A stretch of DNA of 64,000 bases, from assembly GCA_947652605.1 (NCBI GenBank), contig OX393577.1, forward strand, positions 66,426,108 to 66,490,107, written 5' to 3'. The DNA is from Elmis aenea. Its lineage: Eukaryota; Arthropoda; Insecta; Coleoptera; Elmidae. Below are positions 23,201 to 33,115 of the stretch, piece after piece (within the stretch, counting starts at the first letter, position 1; each line of letters starts with the position of its first letter). The notes beneath the pieces are model-generated. The model had not been told where the DNA came from. It saw only the letters and a program-made list of their open reading frames with translations, and did not search any database. The translations under genes and the position numbers were made by a program.

Positions 23201-23942
23201 AAGTATGATTTCTAGTTGAATCATTTAAAAGAGGCGTTTTATTGGGTTCAACTTTGTAATTCCAGTCGTCCCAGTATTCCTCGTTTTCGTTTTCCATTTC
23301 CACTGCATACGGCGCCCCTAAAAAGTACCCTAAATTTATTTTTGGATTCAAAATATCACCGAAAAACGACATAATAAAAGGGGACCATTCGACCATTAAA
23401 ACTACGTGAAACTAGCATGGCTTCAACGAAGATTTTAGCTAAAAAACCATGTCAGTGTTAAAAGGGATGTTAGAATACATGTCATAATTTTTTTGAACCA
23501 GCTAAGTCAAGCTTTATTTCACCAAATTTGGGAAATATTAAAATTACTTTTAAAAACTGGCTGAAAAGTACAAACGCGACGAATTTTCAACGATTATAAC
23601 ATTCAATTGTTTAGGATTTTCAAAAAACGTGGGCGCTACCAATGTTTCAACAATTATTTTGCATTGATTCGAAAGAAAAGGAAATCAGGTCCCAATTTTA
23701 ACGTTTCCAAGCTACCACAAACATTATTGCATAAACCATAAATCAAACATCATCTTAATTTTGAACGTACTCAAATTTTTACGCAATGATTTTAACTCCT
23801 TTAAGATTGCATAAAGAAAAACAAACAACATTCTCTGTCAACAACAAATTTCATAACGCAAATTAAGTAACATACCTTGAGTTTCTGAAAATATTCTGCA
23901 TATTATAATACATAATGTGATGTAGGAAAAATTGTTTAACAT
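17065..23942 (-). CDS. SMPD1: Acid sphingomyelinase (sphingomyelin phosphodiesterase 1 family), 14 coding exons, 663 aa
   Basis: Hydrolyses sphingomyelin to ceramide and phosphocholine in lysosomes or after secretion. Coding parts, 5' to 3': 23942-23876, 23317-23178, 22244-22094, 21582-21412, 21190-21063, 20992-20844, 20785-20707, 20650-20478, 20422-20228, 20036-19936, 18174-18022, 17962-17853, 17683-17499, 17254-17065. All junctions are GT-AG and phases close to exactly 663 codons plus TAA. Residues 1-20 are a signal peptide. A saposin-B domain has its six cysteines at 114, 117, 145, 156, 182 and 190, spaced as in human SMPD1. The metallophosphoesterase ligands are D232, H234 (SDTHYD), D305 (TGDLPPHD), N345 (GNHE), H453 (GHIPPGH), H487 and H489 (GHTH). 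A Cys-rich tail follows. Length is close to human (about 630). It looks fully functional. The stop codon overlaps a consensus donor (TC|GTAAGT), so a longer alternative C-terminus is possible. Insects often have several paralogues, so one-to-one orthology is not claimed. Confidence 0.95.
17271..17355 (+). repeat. Copy of interspersed repeat (GATGAAGAC...GGTCTAGCATTTCT)
   Basis: The run GATTGCTACTGATGAAGACA and CTGGTCTAGCATTTCTACAAG closely matches 28935-29005 and, in reverse complement, 41475-41520. It lies inside the last sphingomyelinase intron. It is one member of a small dispersed MITE family. Confidence 0.6.
17499..17683 (-). CDS. SMPD1: Acid sphingomyelinase exon 13
   Basis: Encodes [20 protein letters not shown] through [12 protein letters not shown], part of the C-terminal helical subdomain. 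The human counterparts are VLDHETYILNL and FQTFWFLYHKG. The donor is TATAA|GTAAGT. Confidence 0.93.
17853..17962 (-). CDS. SMPD1: Acid sphingomyelinase exon 12
   Basis: Encodes [20 protein letters not shown] and [16 protein letters not shown], matching the human NPGYRVYQIDG region. The donor is CGG|GTAAGT. Confidence 0.93.
18022..18174 (-). CDS. SMPD1: Acid sphingomyelinase exon 11 (H453, H487, H489)
   Basis: Encodes [10 protein letters not shown] through [20 protein letters not shown]. It carries three of the seven metal ligands. Two residues are inserted relative to human between the GHIPPGH and GHTH motifs. The acceptor is CTTTTAG and the donor is TGA|GTAAGT. Confidence 0.95.
18237..19158. 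mobile_element. Foldback element in sphingomyelinase intron, TA-flanked, long inverted arms
   Basis: The tips are CAGGGTGTTTGAAATTC (left) and GAATTTCAATCACCCTG (right), each next to TA. The arms (about 300-400 bp) pair along their length: for example GGGGATCTCGCTTATTATAA near 18268 pairs with TTATAATAAGCGAGATCCCC near 19110. A central region of about 200 bp also shows inverted similarity. No transposase was recognised. The TA flanks point to Tc1/mariner-type insertion. In the pre-mRNA this intron would fold into a long hairpin. Confidence 0.85.
19190..19850 (+). repeat. Polypurine tandem repeat, period near 134 bp, in sphingomyelinase intron
   Basis: Purine-rich sequence made of repeated units: GGAACACCTGAAATGAGGAG occurs near 19469 and again near 19603 (134-bp shift), and AAGCAAGAGGAAAATAA and GAGTTTGAGAGTTGGCATTA also recur. 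Units lose similarity toward the edges. On the transcribed minus strand it is a polypyrimidine tract. The bias produces a spurious 222-residue minus-strand open frame rich in Leu, Phe and Ser. It may derive from purine-rich LINE 3' tails like those at 39210-39720. Confidence 0.7.
19936..20036 (-). CDS. SMPD1: Acid sphingomyelinase exon 10
   Basis: Encodes [20 protein letters not shown] through GEKVHVI. The human counterpart reads WLLINSTDPAGQLQWLV. The donor is TAG|GTGTGT. The 1.76-kb intron that follows holds a polypurine tandem array and a foldback element. Confidence 0.93.
20228..20422 (-). CDS. SMPD1: Acid sphingomyelinase exon 9
   Basis: Encodes [20 protein letters not shown] through [18 protein letters not shown], matching the human PVNSFPPPF and [11 protein letters not shown] segments. 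The donor is TTG|GTAAGT, phase 2. Confidence 0.95.
20478..20650 (-). CDS. SMPD1: Acid sphingomyelinase exon 8 (D305 and GNHE)
   Basis: Encodes [20 protein letters not shown] through [13 protein letters not shown]. It contains the bridging Asp (D305) and the catalytic Asn (N345) of the GNHE motif. The acceptor is GTTTTAG and the donor is CAG|GTATTG. Confidence 0.95.
20707..20785 (-). CDS. SMPD1: Acid sphingomyelinase exon 7
   Basis: A short 79-bp exon encoding [20 protein letters not shown] and ISETHP, matching the YWGEYSKCDLP region of the human enzyme. The donor is CCA|GTAAGT. Confidence 0.9.
20844..20992 (-). CDS. SMPD1: Acid sphingomyelinase exon 6 (metal ligands D232/H234)
   Basis: Encodes [20 protein letters not shown] through the CAEPLCC segment. 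It opens the metallophosphoesterase domain with the DxH motif. The donor is GGAAA|GTATGT, phase 2. Confidence 0.93.
21063..21190 (-). CDS. SMPD1: Acid sphingomyelinase exon 5 (end of saposin domain, Pro-rich linker)
   Basis: Encodes [15 protein letters not shown], with the last two saposin cysteines C182 and C190. Then comes the Pro-rich linker ([12 protein letters not shown]) that joins the saposin and catalytic domains in this family. The donor is AAG|GTTTGT. Confidence 0.9.
21412..21582 (-). CDS. SMPD1: Acid sphingomyelinase exon 4 (saposin-B core)
   Basis: Encodes [20 protein letters not shown] through [12 protein letters not shown], with saposin cysteines C145 and C156 at the family spacing. 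The acceptor is TTTTTTTTCAG and the donor is ATG|GTAAAT. Confidence 0.9.
22094..22244 (-). CDS. SMPD1: Acid sphingomyelinase exon 3 (start of saposin-B domain)
   Basis: Phase 0 entry, encoding [11 protein letters not shown] through [10 protein letters not shown]. It supplies the first two saposin cysteines, C114 and C117 (CTAC). The donor is GCAG|GTAAGA. Confidence 0.9.
23178..23317 (-). CDS. SMPD1: Acid sphingomyelinase exon 2 (acidic linker)
   Basis: The acceptor is TTTTTAG|GGGCG, with phase 1 completing Gly. It encodes a linker rich in Glu, Asp and Asn ([14 protein letters not shown]) with two NxT/S sites, typical of the fast-evolving pro-region. The donor is ACT|GTAAGT. An open frame continues upstream to a Met at 23396, but that would remove the signal peptide. 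Confidence 0.85.
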
Positions 23943-23951
23943 AATAAACAC
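23876..23951 (-). CDS. SMPD1: Acid sphingomyelinase coding exon 1 (signal peptide)
   Basis: An acceptor (TTTGTTTCAG|GTG) precedes nine untranslated bases and the ATG at 23942-23940. It encodes [22 protein letters not shown] plus one base: a hydrophobic signal peptide. The donor is CAAG|GTATGT. The upstream acceptor implies a separate noncoding first exon. Confidence 0.85.
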
Positions 23952-24400
23952 CTGAAACAAATAAAATAGTTACCACAAATTAATTGAGAGTAGGTTACAA
24001 ATAATCCGAGAGTGGGAAGGAAATTAATTTTTAATTTTACTTGTATATGTCTTAAGTCGTTAATTTAATTATTGCATCATAATGCACGAGATACCTATTT
24101 ACAAAATAATATATTAAATAATTAAAAATTAATAACCGCACACGATTAGCATTTGTTTTAAATGCGTTACAATTAAACACCCATCAGTGATTACAGCTCA
24201 GAAATTACAATGTGCTTAAAATAATTACGCTGGGGAACAATCAAGCCAGTCACATGTAACTAATTTTTAATCAATAACAATTACACCCATCAACTAATTT
24301 CACAATTAACCGAACGTGTAAAATTTGAATATAAACAATTTCAGTTATTACGTGAACAATTAATTAATTATGTTAATGGGACTTTTAAACACAAAATTAC

Positions 24401-24475
24401 CTGAGCAAAGCTACCTCGTGGTATAACTGTGAAAACGGAAATGTAAATGAACTCGAAATTAATCTTCGGTGCAAT
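24401..24475 (-). other. SMPD1: Putative noncoding first exon of acid sphingomyelinase
   Basis: Coding exon 1 has an acceptor before its ATG, so an upstream untranslated exon is required. The best candidate ends at GCTCAG|GTAATT (exon edge 24401). An initiator-like TCATTGC places a start near 24475. There is no ATG in the sphingomyelinase frame before the donor. Confidence 0.45.
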
Positions 24476-24490
24476 GATAGAACGAGATTT

Positions 24491-24500
24491 TTTTATATAA
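24491..24500 (-). promoter_or_regulatory. TATA box for acid sphingomyelinase
   Basis: TTATATAAAA on the minus strand lies about 25 bases upstream of the initiator-like TCATTGC at 24471-24477. The spacing is normal for a TATA promoter. In such AT-rich DNA this could be chance. Confidence 0.4.
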
Positions 24501-24849
24501 ATTTACGTGTACAGCGTAGGAATTGTAGGAATCGTTTAGAGTTTTATAATTGCCACTATCTATTGAAACAATGAACGAAATAATACAATTAGCAGTGGGT
24601 AATGTTTAAATTTAATTTAAATTAGCTCATCTGCTGTCTATAAAAACCACTTGAATTAAAGCAAATTCAAGGTGGGATAAAGAAATGGACAAACATTTAT
24701 TAATTTAATGTATAAAATAAAAAAATTATGAGGGAAAAAGAAATTCGACATTTTCATATTTTTTGCTATAACATCTGAAGCGCGTGGAATTTTGTACTTT
24801 TAAAAATTGATTGTGACTCCTCTCATACTAAGGAATAATTCATCTAATT

Positions 24850-24916
24850 TAAACAAACCTGTATCTCTTATAATAAGCGAGATCCCCATGCTGGAAATGT
24901 AATCTGGGACACCCTG
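24850..24916. mobile_element. Solo terminal fragment of the CAGGGTG foldback family
   Basis: TATAATAAGCGAGATCCCCA followed shortly by GGGACACCCTG and TA matches the right end of the element at 18237-19158. The opposite end is missing. Confidence 0.65.
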
Positions 24917-27903
24917 TATAAGTTAAAATTAAGATTTTACTTTAAGGCCAAAGAAAATGCGATGAAATAAAAGTTTGTTTAAGGATTAGCGATAAAAAAA
25001 TTGAGAAGTATGATTTATATCTTATATCTAACAAAACAATAATGCTTCATTAACAAGAAATCCGGCTTCCTACAGTAAACGTATATGATTTCATCTGCGC
25101 AACAAAACTAAAACTGTACTTGTAATATTATCGATAAATACATAACTACGAACATAAAATCGAAGGAGATCAAGTTTCTAGTCGATAATTTCTTGAATTA
25201 TTATACAGTTCTCGCCATTTTAATAAAATTAAACACGCTTCAGTAAAAATAACATTTTTATTCATACTCCAACTATAGGTTTCAGTAACTGCTGATTTGA
25301 GGCATTATAAGAAAGAACTGTATATTTTTTAATGAAGCAGTGTTAGTGTATTCCCAATTTGCACCACTAGAACAATGACACAACTCAAAAAATCATTTTT
25401 TTAAATAGCATTGAAATTCTTCAGTGAAATTTTGACTGAACGTCTATTTAGGGAACATTATAATATTAATTAAACGCTGATATAAAAATTCTGATTGTAA
25501 TATCTATCTCAAATTTCAGGGAAATTTATTTAGAATTAGGTTTTTCCTCTAACCTAAACATTTTTGAGTTGTAACAGTGCTATTCTAGGGGTGCCATTAG
25601 TTAAAATCTTTTTTTGTTACAGGTGCAAAGATATTAAACCTTATTTAAAACAATGTTAAAACAATTTTTTTCCTTAACCACTTTGTGCTCATTATAAAAC
25701 AAAGGCTATTATAAAAAAGACAATGAATATATACAACGGAAATAATGTTGACAAGATTAGCACGAAAAATTTAATACTTACACTAATATTTCAAAATGTA
25801 TAGATGAATTTACTTATCACTTATGTATTTTATGAATATTAATGATAATGAAAAAATACTTGAATAAAGTTTTAGTGAGAAACTATGCACCCTGAGTAAA
25901 ATATAAGTAACCGAGATAACAAAAATATAAGTGAAATTTCTCTATAGTTAGCATAAATATTTTAATGCACATTCAAATGCAAAACATTTTATATCTTAAA
26001 ATAACATAAAAGTGATTTATTTCAAACTCATATTTTTGTTCCCTATGACTAAACTGTGAATAAAAGTAAATTTTGTATAAAAGAGGAGAATAAAAAAATT
26101 TGCCGGGCGTTGCAAAGCCATTTTTAAATTGAATTTCTTAAGTGAATTATGGAATCTAAATTTAAATTTTAAATGGCTCTATGAAATAAGTTACTAGTCA
26201 TAGCTGGTTAAATATGTTTTTTTAAAGTTGCATATTCATATGTAACATACCTCATGATTATTTAATACCTAATGTATGGCTTGGTCTGTGGTCAAAGAAA
26301 GTAATTTTATTTGCCTTTTTTGCGAGTGCGAATGGTAGATTACGCGCTATGGTCATAAACAATATTACCTAATACGAATTAACAAAATGGCATTGAAAAA
26401 ACTAACGGAAGAACTTTCACCGTCTATAAAATGTATGGAAATAATTTTTATTTGAATGCAAATCGAAGCTATTGTGAGCCGGATGAACCGACCTTGTCTT
26501 AAATCATGTTAAATTAATTGGTTCTATATCGTTTGATACATTTTTGCTTGTCAGATTGAAGAATAAATCAGTTTAAGTACCTTAGCATGATCAGAAGGAA
26601 TCTGGCTTAATATGGGGGCATGCTAAATTTTATTAGATAGCTTTATTTCAATAGACAGACTGATGGATGATGAATTTGTAATGCCCCTCGCTTATTTGCG
26701 ATAACTTTGACACGCAATTACGCTTTGTGAGTGCCTATACTTCACTCACTTACCGTAAGCCACAAACTAACTTCATTTGAAATGTAGGGTAGATGTCCCA
26801 TAAAACATTTATTTATTTTATGGCCCGTATTAAATCGTTCCAAATCAAACGTTTTTATTGCATACAATGCGTTAATCTTCAGACACTCGATTATCGTAGG
26901 GAGTTTTATAAGTTATCTAATTATAATAATACACATACGATAAAATCATGTAACGGTAACGTATCATAAAAGAGAAAATTCGTTTTAATTCGACGTAATT
27001 TCCAATTTTCAACATTTAATGGTTTGTTAATGGTCGAGATTAATGCCGACATATTTTTTATTCGAAGTGTATAATTTTATGTGACGTTTCCACAATAGTT
27101 CTATACATTCCTTTCTTTATAAAGATTAAGACTGACCTAAAAAGCTACAATAATAAGGCTCATTACTAACATACTACATAAAAAAATGTATTACGACTTC
27201 TGATACACAATATCAGTTTCTTGACATATTTCCTGGATAACTTATAATTATATACGAAAAAGCGAAGACACTCTGAGGCTATTTTTAGAAGAGTAGGTAC
27301 TGCATGAAAATAAAATAGGTTTATAAATGTTTAAATAATTTTTTTTAATCTACTCTTGTAGCGTTCTGATATATTTAAACTGGTCTATAAGAGACCAACC
27401 ATTAATTTATTTCTCAGATCTTAGAACTAAAAACTAAATACACTTGCTCACATTTTGGCATTTGATTTGCATCAGCCTACTCCGGTGCATAAAAATGCAA
27501 TTAAATGGCTACTTTTGTGAAAAGTATTGAATATCTCAACAAATACGGGGTTTAGACATAGGACAACCCCTATAAAAATTGAAGAGGAGAAAAAAAGCTA
27601 TCGAATAGCGAAATAAAATAAGAGTTGTTATATTTGAAAAAAATGAGTTTTGTCACTTGGAAGTTTGGCATTTTTTGTATCACTAAATTTAAATTTTTTA
27701 TTATTAAAATTTTGCTCCCTAGCCGGACTAACAATATCGCTAAAACTTATTTCTTAACTTCAAAAAACGATTTTTTAAAGTTTTAGGCTGCTTATGTCAG
27801 ATTTTTCGAAAAAAAAAATAACTTGGCAACACTGACACAAAATCAAAAAAGTGAATAGACATTCATGAAGAGGTTAAAAAATGACATCCGAAGACATAAA
27901 AAT
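24917..27903. other. Gene-free AT-rich stretch
   Basis: Apart from the repeat fragment at 25480-25670, I see no coding sequence, RNA gene or clear repeat. Confidence 0.4.
25480..25670 (-). mobile_element. Degenerate copy of the repeat at 27907-28110, inverted
   Basis: In reverse complement this segment reads AAAATGTTTAGGTTAGAGGA, then AACCTAATTCT and ATAGATATTACAATCAGAAT, paralleling 28005-28095. The tip is not preserved. This is an old copy of the same element family. Confidence 0.5.
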
Positions 27904-27906
27904 ATA

Positions 27907-28110
27907 CAGGGTGTTCCGTTAAAAAAAATCTTTGTTTTTGTTATAGCGCAAAAATGGGACCCTCTATAGCTAAAAATAATTTTAAGACATTATTTTATGT
28001 ATTGGTTAAAAATGTTTAGGTTGGAGGAAGAACCTAATTCTTAAAAAAATCCTTGAAATTTGAAGTAGATATTGCAATAAGAATTTTTATTTTAGGGTTT
28101 AACCAATATT
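27907..28110 (+). mobile_element. TA-flanked CAGGGTGTTCCG element, left part
   Basis: The tip CAGGGTGTTCCGTTAAAA follows TA. The adjoining sequence (ATGTTTAGGTTGGAGGAAGA) recurs inverted at 25480-25670. The right end was not found. Confidence 0.5.
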
Positions 28111-28894
28111 ATAATGTTCCTTAAATAAGTAATTTATTTAGCGATTAGCGTATTTCATATTTTCATATAAAATTTGATTCATGTGTTGTCATTAATAGGA
28201 GTGATGAAGTCTTCGGACATTTCATTTAGTTTTAAATTTTTAAAATAACTGTGGAAAATTGGGGGTGTATGGGAAAACAAATCCATCATTATGTAATTTT
28301 CAAAATTAATATATTTGCACTTCTGTTTAACAATAAAATTTCTACTGACGAAAATAGTAATGAAATAGAATTTTGAAAGAAAATGTAAGTAAAATTTTTA
28401 AAGATAAACATACCATACATTTTTGTAATCGTAATTCGTAAGCAGCTTTTACTCATTTTCGCAAAAAGCCACTTTCAAAATAAACTGCTTATACACATAT
28501 GTTAAGCTTTATCCCCATCTTCACTTCTTTTTCTTTTATAGATTGTAGATTTAAAAATCTAAATTTAAAAATTTCCTTTTCATACAGTATCAATTTCGGA
28601 ACCACTTGATCAAAATCATAATAACACTGATAGACAATACATTTAACGGCTGAAAGTGCTAAAAAAATCGTCTTAAACAATTTCTACATTCCTTTCTCGC
28701 TATCTCTTGAGTTCTCCTTAATATTCCTTCTCTCGGAAAATCATTTTTCAAAGAAAAACTTTTGGAATATGAATAAAAAGTACCACATACCTAACTAAAC
28801 ACTTTACATCCATTCGATTTACGGTACAGACGGACAGATGGACAAACGGATAAATAAATGACTTTAAATATTAGCAAGTTAAACTGCAAATAAA

Positions 28895-29019
28895 TTATCT
28901 TCTTTTCGAAGGATCTCTTGAGATGTGCTTAATAAATATATGAGATTGCTACTAATGAAGACCTAGAGTCCTGTAACTGGTCTAGCATTTCTATAAGAGA
29001 TCCTTTGGAAAGAAGATAA
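28895..29019. mobile_element. MITE of about 125 bp with TTATCTTCTTT inverted termini
   Basis: The left end TTATCTTCTTTTCGAAGGAT and right end, read inverted, TTATCTTCTTTCCAAAGGAT, both continue into CTCTT. The interior carries GCTACTAATGAAGAC and GGTCTAGCATTTCT, shared with 17271-17355 and 41458-41620. Confidence 0.65.
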
Positions 29020-31660
29020 GTAATCTGTTATCAAACGTATTCATATGAATAACCGAATCACTGAAAAATCAAGTAATAGTCGAATCACTGTAAAATTTGC
29101 ATACCAAAACTATAAGCTTAACGCAATTGTTTTAATTAAGGAAACAACCGCAAGTCTGATTCACTTGAAACATCAAGTTCATGGTCATAATAATAAATTT
29201 TTGTAAGTATCAACATATTTATTACCGGGAATTACAACACTTGGAAGACATGAACACTGTGTCAAGGCAACTTTCTAGGTCAAACCGTTACATATATAAA
29301 TGATATGACCAGGCCAACAGCTTATGGAATGATTAAACGATGGTTTTTGGAAAAATTTGGTTTCCCATTTGATGGTTACACATGCTCAAGCGATTTTTTG
29401 TAACATACAAGATCAGCTTAAACCAATAATTACATTGTATCTATATAAACAAGTTACTAAAGTTCTATTTTAATAATCAAATCAAAAATATTTTTTAAAA
29501 GGCTTTATCAATAATGGAGTTAAATTTTTTTGTGAAGTGTAATTAAGTCTAATGACAAATGAGAATGTAAGTACGATGCTTCTGTGAAAGTTTTAAGCAC
29601 ACACGGAACTTCTTCATTTGTATTGAGTACAAATACAATGGTTGATATCTTACATAAACGAGGAACACTAATTCAATTCTTTATCACCTATACAAAGCTG
29701 GACTTCTCGACCAATCATTTTACGAACAATTTAATGACAGTATTTGATCATTTTGCTGTATACATTCGTTTTTAAAAGTGGCGCATTTGAACGGAATTGT
29801 GCATTAAAAAATTGAGGATGTGGGAATTCAGGATAACATCATTACCGTGAAAAAAGTTTAAATTAATGACTTTATTTGTAATAATATAACATAAATATAT
29901 CTCATAAGTGTGTAGCGTGATCCAAACAACAATTTCATGTTTTAAAAATAAAGAAAAATTCGTTTAGTATAGTTTCAGTTCATCCAAAAAGTACAGTTCA
30001 TAAAAAAAAACAGATTATCAAAGTTGAAGCTAAACAAAAATTTAATTATGCTCTTATCGCTTTTCGAGTTAAAGTCAAGTGTTTTAGGGTTTATAAAGTT
30101 TCTCCCTGTTTGCAAGGGACTCTTCAAGGTGATCCAATTGTTTGTAAGTTGTGGCTGACCCAGTCAAAAAAAGAAAAACGTTACGAAATGTATGAGAATT
30201 GATTGTACAGATTTTTTTGAATGTTATGCTGGGCAGTTCTTGAACGTCATTTTTAATTTATCAAATATCGACCAAAACATACATTAATTTTGACTTTTTA
30301 GTACTTATTTGTGTCTTTAAGTTGAGAAACTGATGTAAAGGTTAAACTATTTTGGTACCAGTATATGATATTCGGAATTTTCGTTTCCTGGATAGTGTTT
30401 TTCACTTCCTGGTGTGCTAAGATACTTACATATAAATAGCTTGGCAACACAAAATTCTAATTACGTTTAAGACCTTTGAAATTAAAAGACTAAGCACCAA
30501 AAACAATATCAATACTACAAAAAATTAATGATTCTCAACGAAAAATAGGACAAGTGTTAATGCTTTGAAATTTTAATTATTAAATTCCATTATAATGTTT
30601 TTTCTACAAATAACCCCGTCACAAAAACACTGACTTTCTCCAGTTTTTTTTGTTTGTTATAGGGTTCATTGTAGAGAAATATAAAGGTTTAAAATTAATA
30701 AACACAAGTTGAAAACAAAAACACTACACTAAGTTGTTCGTTAAAAATAATTTATTTCAGTGGCTGTTAAAATATTAAAAATTAACATTTAAGTATGTTA
30801 ATTTTTGAGGTCTACGTAACTAGAATTTTGCATTGCTAGAAGAATAAAAGGAGCTTCGATAATTTTTTTTTAAATCTTGCTGAATTATCCGACAAAAACT
30901 TTAATCTTTATTTTCTCCACTGCCTCTACGCAAAACATCGTAGGTAATCTTAAAAAGCTAACCAACCCATAGATTCGGCAACTCAGCGTTCGCCTAAAAA
31001 GTGAATGTGTTTTTTTAGAATCAGTATTCCTCCAAAATGTTATCACAACCGGATAGCATTCTTCGGGATCCTGAAGAAGTTCATCGAATGTTTGAACATA
31101 ACTTTCACAAGGTAATGTCATTGACTGTTTTTATAGTAGCACATCGAATACAAGCATAAAAGCACGTTGAACATGATTCTCTGGAACGATATGAACCATA
31201 ACTTTACAATAGCGCGGCACACTTAACAGTTTAACACGATTTTTACGTTATTTGTATCAATTTTAGGGCTATAGTGGACAGTATTCTGTAAGTGTATCAA
31301 TTCTTTCTACACGAGCTTCAGGGATATTAAGTAATAAGTTTTGTTTATGCATCAACTGGATGAATTTGACTTCCATAACTAAGAACTTGAGTAGTCTATG
31401 TGTAAAAAATACAACAATTATGCTGTAAACCAAAGTTTCTTTGATATCAATATTTATATTCGCAAATAACTTTTACACTACAAATAATATTGACTCGATT
31501 TTAAAGAAAATGTTTATTTTACTAATCTACAGCTTAAAATATTTTTTAAAAAGAATCCTTAAGTGTGTGTTTAAAAAATTTCAACACTTATTACTTAAAA
31601 ACAAAATTAAAGGAGAAAATTAGTTGGAAGACTAACAATTTTTACGTAATTTTAATTACT
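29020..31660. other. Gene-free AT-rich stretch
   Basis: Only short unsupported frames are present. A 78-residue minus-strand frame at 30885-31121 has no recognisable motif. Confidence 0.4.
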
Positions 31661-31664
31661 TATA

Positions 31665-32405
31665 CAGGGTGTTTGGTAAATACTGCAAAAAAAATCGGGA
31701 GATGATTCCTTAGATGTCTCCTTTCGGAGTTACACTCCCCTAAAGGGGAGCGGTAAAATTAGAATTTTATTTTATTTCTCAAATTTGGATAAACGCAGGA
31801 GAGTGATATTTGGTAGATGTTTTATACTTATCAAAAGGTTTCCCATAGTAATATTTTCAATCATCTCCCACCTTCACAGGGGACTGAAAAGTGCGACACC
31901 TGTTGGTTTTTTTACGAGAACTTTTTGGTGGGTTAAAATCTTGCAATATGAACATAAACAAACCATGGTAACCACCAAAAATGAATCATTTTATATTGGA
32001 ACATTAATTTAATGGTGCATGTTTACTTATTTTATTTTTTTACTCAAAAACTGAAGGTTTTACAAGAAAAACTAAAGAATAAAAAAGTTTCTAAATAAAC
32101 CTTTCAGAAAAATATTTAAATTGCAAAATTTTAACTCACCAAAAAATTCTGTTTAAAAAACCAACAGGGGTCGCACTTTTCAGCCCCCTGTGAAGGTGGG
32201 AGATGATTGAAAATATTACTAGGGGAAACCTTTCATAAGCATAAAACATCTACCAAATATCATTCTCCTACATTTATCCAAATTTGAGAAATAAAATAAA
32301 AAACTAATATTACCGCTCCCCTTTAGGGGGGTGTAACTCGAAAGGAGACGTCTAAGGAAACACTTTTATAAAAAAAACTTAATTTTCGATAAGGAATCAC
32401 CCCCC
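31665..32405. mobile_element. Foldback element, TA-flanked left tip, right tip lost
   Basis: The left tip CAGGGTGTTTGGTAAATAC follows TA. The arms pair over about 250 bp: CTCCCACCTTCACAGGGGAC near 31867 pairs with the inverted CCCCCTGTGAAGGTGGGAGA near 32180, and the CCTAAAGGGGAG and CTTTCGGAGT segments also pair. A C-run near 32400 marks where the right arm stops before its tip. Related single arms occur at 37455-37765 and 54270-54567. Confidence 0.75.
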
Positions 32406-32800
32406 CCCTCTGAAAAGGCCTGCGTCAATCATCTTCTGCCTAATTTTGCAGCAATATCATTTCCTACTATCCTACATTGTACGTAAAAATATGTATATTA
32501 AGTGCTATATCACAGAGTGCAAATAATTATTAATCTAACGCTAGATTTGAGTAATTGTGTCAGGTTGATTAACTGTTAAAAGTGCTTAAAATATTTCGAG
32601 GTGATCAACTACATCGACATATGGATATGATTTAACTACCAAATGTAGTTTAAAGAACCACTAAATGGATTAGAAGTCTTCGTAATATTTTTACTTTATC
32701 GTAATCTTGAGAACTGGGTGAATTTTGAGCTTAATTTTACAAAATCTATGATTATTTCAATTTTTAACGATATAAATGTATATAAGAAGTTTGATAATAA
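32406..32800. other. Intergenic, no supported feature
   Basis: AT-rich sequence without recognisable structure. Confidence 0.35.
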
Positions 32801-33115
32801 CACATCATGAGAAGAAAACCAACCGAAATGATCAGGAGGGCAACACAACGGATCCCTATTTGGCCCAGGAACAAGGGAAGACCAAGAAAAAGGTGGGAGG
32901 ACGCCCTGGAGGAAGATACGAAGGCATTGAGAATAAATGACCGGAAATCGAAATGCAAAGGTAGGAAAGAATGGAAGAAAATAACGGAGGCAGCCAGGAC
33001 CAACAAGCTTTGAAAAATCTGAGAGAGAGGACCGATCCATCTCAATAAATGGATTGAAAAACGTCTCGGCGTTAGCCATGATCCTAAGGATTATAAGGTT
33101 CAATGATGAATGATG
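32801..33115 (+). pseudogene. LINE ORF2 C-terminal tail and 3' end
   Basis: An open frame at 32807-33013 contains RNKGRPRKRWEDALEEDTKA and DRKEWKK-like text (GRKEWKKITEAAR). This is the Arg/Lys/Trp-rich C-terminal tail found after the reverse transcriptase in many insect LINEs (the GRPRxRWxD...EEDL...DRxEWR pattern). It ends in a stop, a short 3' UTR and a TGATGAATGATG microsatellite-like terminus near 33100-33113. The 5' portion is absent, so this is a 5'-truncated insertion. Confidence 0.75.

Noticed and set aside
23318..23396. Methionine at 23396 as start of acid sphingomyelinase
   Set aside because: It would give a protein lacking a signal peptide. The acceptor at 23317 joins exactly in phase to an upstream exon encoding a good signal peptide.
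30885..31121. 78-residue minus-strand frame (MTLPCESYVQTFDELLQDPE...)
   Set aside because: The composition looks protein-like, but no family could be named, a stop lies just upstream and no exon partners were found.
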